Source: Gracilariopsis chorda (taxonomy: Eukaryota > Rhodophyta > Florideophyceae > Gracilariales > Gracilariaceae). From it: 28,262 bases of DNA. Shown piece after piece: positions 20,144 through 28,262 of the stretch. Each line of letters starts with the position of its first letter. Positions within the stretch are counted from its first letter, which is position 1. The notes under the pieces were generated by a model, which made no database searches, was not told the origin of the DNA, and saw nothing but the letters and a program-made list of their open reading frames with translations. The DNA lies in contig NBIV01000436.1 of the NCBI GenBank assembly GCA_003194525.1, forward strand, positions 1 to 28,262, in the 5' to 3' direction. Made by a program: the position numbers and the translations under genes.

Positions 20144-21959
20144 TCTTGTGATGCAGCATCGATCTCATCAAGTCCATGAGTGTTCGGTTGAACCGTTCGG
20201 CCAGACCATTCTGATGTGGAGTGTAAGGCACCGTTGGCTGATGTTCAATACCGTGACGTTCAAGCTCTTGTGAAAACTTCTTTGACACATATTCACCAGC
20301 ATTGTCTGTGCGTAACACATGTAGCACAGACTCACGTGCGGTGATGGTTTTCACATGTCGGTCACTCTGATTTTGAACCATCTTGAGCCACTTCACGAAC
20401 ACGTCGAACACCTCATCCTTGGTTTTGAGCATGTACAAGAAGCAAAAACGGGAGTGATCATCGATGGATGTGACAAAGTAGCGTGAACCTCCCAAGGAAC
20501 CTACTTGGATTGGACCACAAATGTCCGAATGCACTAGGTCCAATGGGTGCGAAGCCCGTTCCCCCCCTTGCTTGGGAGTTGGAGCACGTGTAGATTTTCC
20601 AACTACACAAGAGTCACACACATCCATCGATTGATTCAAGTCCACATTCAGCCCTGACACAACACCGTAACGAGCCATATGTTTGATACCATCCACATTC
20701 ACATGAGCCATTCGAGCATGCCATAGTGACAGGTCAGTCACAAGTGCGTTGTCCATGTCTTCTGGTACTTCAATCGCGGTACATAGGTAGTACAGTCCTT
20801 TGATGCGACGGCCCTGGGCGATCATGGTGTTGCCTTTGTATACACATACTTTGGTTTTGTCAAACACCACTCGCGCACCCAGGTCACACATCGCAGATAC
20901 TGACAGCAGATGATACCTTAGATTCGGTACGTGCACTACTTCACCCAACCGGCACTTGCTCTTACGCCCTTCAACAGCGAGATCGAGGTGGACACTGCCA
21001 TGACCAAGAGACTCCAGCTTCGAGTCATTGCCGATACTCACACCGGCAGACTCTCTTTTGCTATAACTGTCAAACATGGACTCGTCATACGTCATATGGG
21101 CGGTGGCACCAGAATCAATGATCCAGTCACTGATACTTTCTTCCACAGAACCTGTCGCAATGAGACAAACAAAGTCAGAGTCACTGTCACATCCTCGTTT
21201 CTCGTTGCCGAGATCGGTCTGCACAGCTGGGTTTGCGGCAGCACTCTGCTCTTTGCTAGCTTCGTCACGTTTTCTCTTGAAACAGTTTCTCTGGATATTC
21301 CCCTTCTTACCACAGTAGTAGCACACCATGGACTTCTTTCGTGACTGCGCACCGACCAAAGCCGTGTCACTTCCGGACTCCTCCTTGGCACCATCGTTCA
21401 TTCGCTGTTCCTCTTGCAGCAAACGACTCTTCAAAAACTCTAAATCGAGTTTGCAATCACCAATCGTGGTGTCAATAGCGACAATGAGTTGTTCGAAACG
21501 GTCTGGTAGCCCACATAGGATTGCAATAGCGCTGTCTTCTTCCTCAACCACTACGTCCATGCTCGTAAGATCCGATGCAAGATTACGAACACGATTGATG
21601 AAGTGTAACATTTTCTCATCATCTTGCATCTTGGATGTGTATAAGGCGCCTCTTGCATTGATTCGGTTGAGCAGCGTTTTACGCTTGAACACATCGCAAT
21701 TGGCTTTCCACATTTCCGCAGCATTCTCGGTATCCCTCACAGGGTCCAAATGCTCATCACTAATGCTGAGACCAATAACAGCCCTGGCCTTGGCGTCTTT
21801 CTTCCTCCATGGTGATAACGCGTCATCTTCCGTAGGCCTGGTTGATTCAAGATGGTCATCGACGTCCTTGAGTGCAAGCAGCAACTCAACCTTTTGCTTC
21901 CATACATGGAAGTTATCCTCGCCCAACTTTTCAATCTTGATGCCACCGAATGAATCCAT
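20144..21959 (-). CDS. gag-pol: A2 Gag-protease-integrase, truncated before RT
   Basis: The ATG at 21959 (MDSFGGIKIEKLGEDNFHVW) is the same start as in A3, and the frame is open for about 605 codons of element sequence. It then runs a few codons into the LTR before a stop. It shows Gag with the KDVDDHLES segment, a knuckle in which the zinc-binding His is Asn (CYYCGKKGNIQRNC), protease DSGATAHM, the GAG-pre-integrase zinc region and integrase with HSD, RTDNAGEY and NGLAERFNRT, so the DDE triad is present. RT and RNase H are deleted. Among the A copies it has the least damaged N-terminal half. It might still give Gag, protease and integrase proteins if transcribed, but it is not autonomous. 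Confidence 0.85.
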
Positions 21960-22874
21960 GCTTGGTAGATGTCAACAAACAGCACAGGTGCGATGAAAGA
22001 CCTACGGCACTTAAGTAGTACAAAAATGGCACCAACGACAACAATAACAAAAAAAACAACGACACCAACAACAACAAAACTTCAAATTCGGGCGCACTGA
22101 CGGCAGATACTACCTCCGCTACCCTAGGGTGTCGGACCCCTGGCCCCCGGTGATGCTCCGGGTACAAGGCGTCTTCTTCCGTCTGCCTTCTCCTACGTCT
22201 AAGGAGAAGATGCGTCGCTCTCTACGAGGCTTCCAGAGGATGGTTAATGACCCAAGGTATGCCTTCACCAAGTATAACCCTCTCTGGCCTCTTGCAAGAA
22301 CTTGCGCGACCTCGGAACTGAAGCTACTATGGCAACCAAAGTACGCTGCTAACGCGCAACCACTTAGGGTCACACGCGGCCTGATCCTAAGAAGGAGGTC
22401 AGCCTACGCCACGTCGCCTCCCCGCACAAACGCCCAAGGGTCAGATGCACGGATCAAAAGCTCGTTATGGAATACCTTCGCAACAGCCCAAGAATCCCAA
22501 CACGCAGTCAGGATCAAAACAAATAATTCAATTACCCGCACCAGCGCAGTACGCCACGGCACCCCGTCCACAGATGCACCTGCTGAACTTACCAGGTCTT
22601 AACGACCGTCACCGTTATCTGTCCAAATGGACCGGTGGGAAGCCGCTCGACAGTACACCCGCTTTGGTTCAAGCCGCCAGGCTCACGTCCCCGGATACCT
22701 GGAATCACCCAAAGTACCCCGGATCAACCGCTCGTCGCACTGGAAACCAGATGATGACCAAGAAACACGAAATACAAACAACTGCTAAGCACACAATCAC
22801 GGAGCCCAGACTTCGAAACTAGACCGACTCGACCTCACGGATACGACCCGAGAAACGACTCGGGGATCCCAGAA
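21960..22874 (-). other. Leader of A2 (partial)
   Basis: This leader sequence matches 23943-24856 of A3. It contains the shared leader block (22090-22143) and a CAA/GTT-type simple repeat near 22028-22080. On the strand opposite to the element it has a 157-codon open frame (22129-22602) and an overlapping 125-codon frame (22445-22822). Both are partly kept in A3, but the differences between copies mostly change amino acids. I see no known domain. Confidence 0.7.
22090..22143 (-). promoter_or_regulatory. Leader block shared by A and B families (A2 copy)
   Basis: This is the reverse-strand copy of the block at 24674-24727, with one change in the GGAG/CTCC hairpin (CTCC to CTGCC region). It lies about 130 bp before the A2 gag start. 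Confidence 0.6.
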
Positions 22875-23653
22875 TGTTGGCAGTAGTACCTGTGCTGTCA
22901 CTGAAAACCAAATGTTCCGGGGAGCATGGGCTGTTTTAGAGGGTACCTCTGCAAAAGCGCATATGCGTGTGTGCGCGAACCCAACGTGAAACTGGCTTCT
23001 GATTGGCTACTGCAAATGTACATATGCAACGTGGTGCGTACAAGTGGTATGGCATAACTGGATCGGTTGGACACACCCACGTGTCCAGCTACTACAGTGG
23101 TCACAGTGTACGTTGTGTGCAGGGGATACTGGTGAAGTGGTTGACACGTGGTACAAGTGGTACAGCAGTGGTTGGTACAATGGTAAGGTGCGCATGCACT
23201 GTCAACAGGTGTACACATGCACGGGTATATTGATGACGTGGGTGTTGTGTGCATTGCCACATGATGACATGGCACTAACACCACAGGTTACGTGCCGACT
23301 TACCGTGACGTGTTGACTTACCGTGATGTGTTGGCATGTGCTGGCGTGTGTTGGAGTCGTGAATTTGTGCCTTGTCATGGTCATGTGTATGCACGTAACT
23401 ATTACGGAACGTTGGTGCGTTGGTGTGCGTTGATGTAATGAGGTTGTGCTGAGCTGGCTATGTCATGTTAGATGATGATTGGTAGTATTGAGTGTCCCTG
23501 CTTAGTGGTTTAGGTTTTACTTGTAGTTGGTGTTCCCGCGCAACTAGAGTTTAGAGTGGTACATAAGATGTGCCTGAAGGACCTCCAAGTAAATCCAAGC
23601 TAGAGCTGGCGAACTTCCCTTCCATCCCCTCAACTTCCTTACAACTTTCAACA
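22875..23653 (+). repeat. LTR A, 5' LTR of A3 (779 bp)
   Basis: This LTR has the same length and ends (TGTTGGCAG...TTTCAACA) as the A1 3' LTR, with only scattered substitutions. The TATA position reads TACATAAG near 23560. The 18-bp direct repeats lie at 23300-23335. Confidence 0.95.
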
Positions 23654-23667
23654 GGGTATGGGCCCAG
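23654..23667 (+). other. Primer binding site of A3: half-tRNA initiator-Met type
   Basis: GGGTATGGGCCCAG lies directly at the LTR end. It matches the complement of the initiator tRNA-Met anticodon arm except for one base (third position G for T). It has the same location and type as in B3. Confidence 0.85.
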
Positions 23668-24673
23668 CCCTGCTGACCGCTGCCGCTATCCGTTTTCTTT
23701 ATCGCTCGTCTGTCGCCGCTCTCCCTCACCGCCGTTGTTGCCTCTTTTGTCTTTGCGTCGGGTGTCTTGATCCCATTGTTGGTCGGTGTTGGTCATTCTC
23801 CTTTGGTTTGCGTTCCTCCCTGAGGGCGTTGTGGTGGTAGTGGTTCGACTTTTACTTCCTATCGTTGTTGAGTTGGGCCTCCGTTGTTGCCCGTGTTGTC
23901 GATCGCTATCTACTTTGTGTGTGACACTCCCTCTATCTTGTGTTTTGGGATCCCCGAGTCGTTTGTCGGGTGGTATCCGTGAGGTCGAGTCGGTCTAGTT
24001 TCGAAGTCTGGGCTCCGTGATCGTGTGCTCAGCAGTTGTTTGTATTTCGTGTTTCTTGGTCATCATCCGGTTTCCAGTGCGACGAGCGGTTGATCCGGGT
24101 TACTTTGGGTGATTCCAGGTATCCGGGGACGTGAGCCTGGCGGCTTGAACCAAAGCGGGTGTATTGTGGAGCGGCTTCCCACCGGTCCATTTGGACATAT
24201 AACGGTGACGGTCGTTAAGACCTGATGAGTTCAGCGGGTGCATCTGTGGACGGGGTGCCGTGGCGTCCTGCGCTGGTGCGGGTGATTGAAGTATTTGTTT
24301 TGATCCTGACTGTGTGTCGGGATTCTTGGGCTGTCGCGAAAGTATTCCATAACGACCTTTTGATCCATGCATCTGACCCTTGGGCATTTGTGCGGGGAGG
24401 CGACGTGGCGTAGGCTGACCTCCTTCTTAGGATCAGGCCGCGTGTGACCTTAAGTGGTTGCGCGTTAGCAGCGTACTTTGGTTGCCATAGTAGCTTCAGT
24501 TTCAAGGTCGCTCAAGTTCTTGCAAGAGGCCAGAGAGGGTTATACTTGGTGAAGGCATATCTTGGGTCATTAACCATCCTCTGGAAGCCTCGTAGAGAGC
24601 GACGCATCTTCTCCTTAGACGTAGGAGATGGCAGACAGAAGAAGACGTCTTGTACCCGGAGCATCTCCGGGGG

Positions 24674-24727
24674 CCAGGGGTCCGACACCCTAGGGTAGCG
24701 GAGGTAGTATCTCCCGTCAGTGCGCCC
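24674..24727 (+). promoter_or_regulatory. Leader block shared by A and B families (A3 copy)
   Basis: The block runs from CCAGGGGTCCGACACCC through GAGGTAGTATCTCC to CAGTGCGCCC and aligns over its whole length with 10039-10091 of B3. It ends about 130 bp before the gag ATG; in B3 the distance is about 347 bp. Confidence 0.6.
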
Positions 24728-24739
24728 AAATTTGAAGTT

Positions 24740-24790
24740 TGTTGTTGTTGTTGTCGTTGTTTTTGTTGCTATTGTTGTCGTTGTTGCCAT
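24740..24790 (+). repeat. GTT/GTC-rich simple repeat in the A3 leader
   Basis: This is an imperfect trinucleotide run of GTT and GTC units. The A2 leader has the matching AAC-type run near 22028-22080 with a different length, as expected for slippage. Confidence 0.7.
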
Positions 24791-24856
24791 TTTTGTACTA
24801 CTTAAGTGCCGTAGGTCTTTCATCGCACCTATGCTGTTTGTTGACATCTACCAAGC

Positions 24857-27800
24857 ATGGATTCATTCGGTGGCATCAAGATTGAAAAGTCGGGCGAGGA
24901 TAACTTCCATGTATGGAAGCAAAAGGTTGAGTTGCTGCTTGCACTCAAGGACGTCGATGACCATCTTGAATCAACCAGGCCTACGGAAGATGACGAGTTG
25001 TCAGCATGGAAGAAGAAAGACGCCAAGGCCAGGGCTGTTATTGGTCTCAGCATTAGTGATGAGCATTTGGACCATGTGAGGGATACCGAGAATGCTGCGG
25101 AAATGTGGAAAGCCATTTGCAATGTGTTCAAGCGTAAAACGCTGCTCAACCGAATCAATGCAAGACGTGCCTTCTACCCAGCCAAGATGCGAGATGATGA
25201 GAAAATTTTACACTTTATCAATCGTGTTCGTCATCTTGCATCGGATCTGAAGAGCATGGAAGTAGTGGTTGAGGAAGAAGACATCGCTATGGCAATCCTA
25301 TGTGGGATACCAGACCGTTTCGAACACCTCATTGTCGCTATTGACACCACGATTGGTGATCGCAAACTCGATTTAGAGTTTGTGAAGAGTCGTTTGCTGC
25401 AAGAGGAACAGCGAATGAACGATCGTGCCAAGGAGGAGTCCGGAAGTGACACGGCTTTGGTCGGTGCGCAGTCACGAAAGAAGTCCATGGTGTGCTACTA
25501 CTGTGGTAAGAAGGGGAATATCCAGAGAAACTGTTTCAAGAGAAAACGTGACGAAGCTAGCAAAGAGCAGAGTGCTGCCGCAAACCCAGCTGTGCAGACC
25601 GATCTCGGCAACGAGAAACGAGGATGTGACAGTGACTCTGACTTTGTTTGTCTCATTGCGACAGGTTCTGTGGAAGAAAGTATCAGTGACTGGATCATTG
25701 ATTCTGGTGCCACCGCCCATATGACGTATGACGAGTCCATGTTTGACAGTTATAGCAAAAGAGAGTCTGCCGGTGTGAGTATCGGCAATGACTCGAAGCT
25801 GGAGTCTCTTGGTCATGGCAGTGTCCACCTCGATCTCGCTGTTGAAGGGCGTAAGAGCAAGTGCCGGTTGGGTGAAGTAGTGCACGTACCGAATCTAAGG
25901 TATCATCTGCTGTCAGTATCTGCGATGTGTGACCTGGGTGCGCGAGTGGTGTTTGACAAAACCAAAGTATGTGTATACAAAGGCAACACCATGATCGCCC
26001 AGGGCCGTCGCATCAAAGGACTGTACTACCTATGTACCGCGATTGAAGTACCAGAAGACATGGACAACGCACTTGTGACTGACCTGTCACTATGGCATGC
26101 TCGAATGGCTCCTGTGAATGTGGATGGTATCAAACATATGGCTCGTAACGGTGTTGTGTCAGGGCTGAATATGGACTTGAATCAATCGATAAATGTGTGT
26201 GACTCTTGTGTAGTGGGAATATGTACACGTGCTCCAACTCCCAAGCAAGGGGGGGAACGGGTTTTGCACCCATTGGACCTAGTGCATTCGGACATTTGTG
26301 GTCCAATCCAAGTAGGTTCCTTGGGAGGTTTCACGCTACTTCGTCACATCCATCGATGATCACTCCCGTTTTTGCTTCTTGTACATGCTCAAGACCAAGG
26401 ATGAGGTGTTCCACGTGTTCGTGAAGTGGCTCAAGATGGTTCAAAATCAGAGTGACCGACATGTGAAAACCATCACCGCACGTGAGTCTGTGCTACATGC
26501 GTTACGCACAGACAATGCTGGTGAATATGTGTCAAAGAAGTTTTCACAAGAGCTTGAACGTCACGGGTATTGAACATCAGCAAACGGTGCCTTACCATCC
26601 ACATCAAAATGTTCTGGCCGAACGGTTCAACCGAACACTCATGGACTTGGTGAGATCGATGCTGCATCACAAAAAACTACCAAAGAGCTTCTGGGCTGAA
26701 GCATTGAACGTTGCAGTGTATGTGCGCAATCCAGTCACCTGCAAGGCCCTTCCGAGTGACGTGACACCACTCGAGATGTGGAGTGGATATGAACCTGACT
26801 TGAGCAATCTGCGTGTGTTTGGTATCCGGTGCTGGTACAAAGTGGTGGACCACAAGCTGAAGAAGCTGAAGCAACGTGCCGTGGAGGCGATCTTTATTGG
26901 GTACACATCTGGATCGAACGGTTACAAACTGTGGGATGCGCAAAAGAAGAAGGTGGATGTGTCGAGGGATGTGAGGTTTGACGAATGTAGTGGTTCAGAT
27001 CAAGGTACTGACCACGTTAATGATGACGACTATGCTGAGATCGACAACTCGGACAAGCCGAAATCAAACATCACCTCCACCTCTACTACACCCACCGATG
27101 CTGCCCAAGTTCAACCCGCAGCACCAGATACTCCACCAGAAGAAGCTTCAGGCAGTGGCCACGATGCGCTCACAGCTGAGACAGAAGTTGAGCCAGACGT
27201 ACCAGATCCACCACCACTTCGGAGATCCACTCGTGAGCGTAGAGCACCTACCTCGTGGTGGCGCGGAACTGCCTACTCACTGCCAGTGATGACATCCCAT
27301 CCTCATACTCGGATGCGGTGTCACGTCCTCATTCAAAAGCGTGGACCAAGGCCATGAACAGTGAGTACAAGTCTCTGATGGAGCATGAAACATGGGAGTT
27401 AGTGCCAAGGCCAGCTAACAGCAACGTGATATCATCCAAGTGCGTATTTGTGCAAAAATATGAGGCTGGCGACAACGATGAACCGACAGTGAGGTACAAG
27501 GCTCGTGTGGTGGCTCGAGGGTTTCTGCAGATCGAAGGTGTAGACTTCTCCGAGACGTATGCACCAGTGGTCAAATTCACATCCATTAGAATGATTCTGT
27601 CCATTGTAGCAGTGCAGGACTATCATCTGCACCAGATGGATGTGAAGACTGCATTCTTGAATGGCGACCTGGAAGAGACTGTGTACATGGAGCAGCCGGA
27701 CGGATTCATCAAACCTGGGAACAAGGACTTGGTATGCCTTCTCAAGAAAGCCATCTATGGGCTACGACAGGCATCAAGGCAGTGGTTTGCAAAGATGGAT

Positions 27801-28262
27801 GTACTTGTTCCTCGTGGGTTGGATGGGTCTGAAGCCAAACGTTGCAGACGAATGCGTCTACACCGGAGAGGTACTGGGAGCGCTTGTGATCATTGCTCTT
27901 TATGTGGACGACTTGCTCATTGCGAGCCAAGTATGGAGACAATGAATCGCGTAAAGCGTGAACTGTCAAAAAGTTTTCAGATGAAGGATCTCAGTGAAGC
28001 GCGCATGGTACTTGGGTTCGAGATCCATCGTGATCGATCCAAAAGACAGCTGTACCTGACACAGTCTGCATACACGCGTAAGGTCTTAGAACGTTTTGGC
28101 ATGTTGCAGTGCAAACCAATGGACACTCCCATGGACTCTGGTGCTGACCTCACTAAGGTAGAAGAGCCTCTGACGAACATCCCGTATCGCCAGGTGATCG
28201 GTTGTCTGATGTATCTCTCTGTTGGCACTCGACCGGACATCTCGTTTGCAGTGTCCAAGCTA
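24857..28262 (+). pseudogene. gag-pol: A3 gag-pol, five frame changes, runs off the window
   Basis: The start is ATG at 24857. Gag and protease are open, with the knuckle from residue 213 (His changed to Asn) and protease DSG near residue 282 (25700). Frame breaks relative to A1 are an extra T in 26329-26331 within integrase, an extra G in 26565-26567 before the DDE Glu, a lost C at about 27272, the extra base near 27805 shared with A1, and a lost C at 27927-27928. The last two cancel, so one frame is open from at least 27354 to the edge, but YVDD falls in the wrong frame between them. The pre-integrase region also has WHARMAP for WHARMAH, losing a zinc ligand, and VVGIC for VVGKC. Confidence 0.92.

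Larger units (their letters stand above)
19350..22874 (-). mobile_element. Ty1/copia retrotransposon A2, deletion derivative
   Basis: This reverse-strand A element was inserted in the B2 5' LTR. It has a complete 3' LTR (19350-20143), an open gag-protease-integrase reading frame and a leader. RT, RNase H and the polypurine tract are missing: integrase sequence joins the first base of the LTR. On the right, A3 has inserted into the leader at 22874/22875, so A2's first ~290 bp of leader and its 5' LTR lie outside the window, if they survive. Confidence 0.92.
23668..24856 (+). other. Leader of A3
   Basis: A long (about 1.19 kb) leader has no recognised gene on the sense strand. Its end carries the shared leader block (24674-24727), a GTT/GTC-rich simple repeat (about 24740-24790) and the gag start at 24857. 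The antisense frames seen in A2 are interrupted here by a TGC-to-TGA change near 24505. Confidence 0.7.
22875..28262 (+). mobile_element. Ty1/copia retrotransposon A3 (3' end outside window)
   Basis: This element consists of a complete 5' LTR (22875-23653), PBS (23654-23667), leader and gag-pol to the window edge, where RNase H and the 3' LTR are still to come. It is inserted into the A2 leader in the opposite orientation. CAGAA (22870-22874) is the left target-site candidate. It is very close to A1 in sequence but carries several single-base indels. Confidence 0.94.

Noticed and set aside
22140..22860. Leader of A2 as rRNA-like or structural RNA gene, because of its different base texture.
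   Set aside because: I recognise no rRNA, tRNA or snRNA signature, and the same sequence sits at the same place in the A3 leader.

Overview
The window is a eukaryotic repeat cluster. I see no host gene, rRNA or tRNA: essentially every base belongs to Ty1/copia-type LTR retrotransposons or their LTRs (gag, CCHC knuckle, DSG protease, GAG-pre-integrase, DDE integrase, YVDD reverse transcriptase and RNase H, in the copia order). The gag style and base composition are compatible with an oomycete or another protist genome. That is a weak inference, because the elements do not prove the host.

Three LTR families are present. Family A has 779-bp TGTTG...CAACA LTRs and copies A1, A2 and A3 plus one stand-alone LTR. 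Family B has LTRs of about 813 bp and copies B1, B2 and B3. Family C is seen only as two solo LTRs of about 725 bp.

Layout: A1 (1-4545, +, 5' end outside the window) sits inside B1 (4546-8835, +), at the end of the B1 gag zinc-knuckle region. A solo C LTR (7502-8226) splits the B1 RNase H gene. B1's own 3' LTR is cut after 150 bp by the full 5' LTR of B3 (8836-12289, +), which breaks off inside integrase. A complete reverse LTR A (12290-13068) then joins B3 to the truncated 3' LTR of B2 (13069-19349, -). That B2 LTR carries the second solo C LTR (13238-13963). B2's 5' LTR is interrupted by A2 (19350-22874, -), a deletion derivative lacking RT and RNase H. A3 (22875 to the window end, +) is inserted head-to-head into A2's leader. 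The relative ages run roughly B1, then B2/B3, then A elements and C LTRs, with A3 later than A2.

All coding regions carry lesions or are truncated, so no copy in the window looks autonomous. A2's remaining gag-protease-integrase ORF is open throughout.

The most interesting signals are in the non-coding parts. (1) The primer binding sites of A and B match the anticodon arm of initiator tRNA-Met, the half-tRNA priming mode known from Drosophila copia. (2) A 53-54 nt leader block is shared by the otherwise unlike A and B leaders. (3) An ~80-bp regulatory cassette is shared by the A, B and C LTRs. (4) Several complete LTR edges abut interior element sequence without target-site duplications, which suggests repeated inter-element LTR recombination. 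(5) A2 and A3 form a ~2.7-kb inverted repeat that could yield hairpin RNA.
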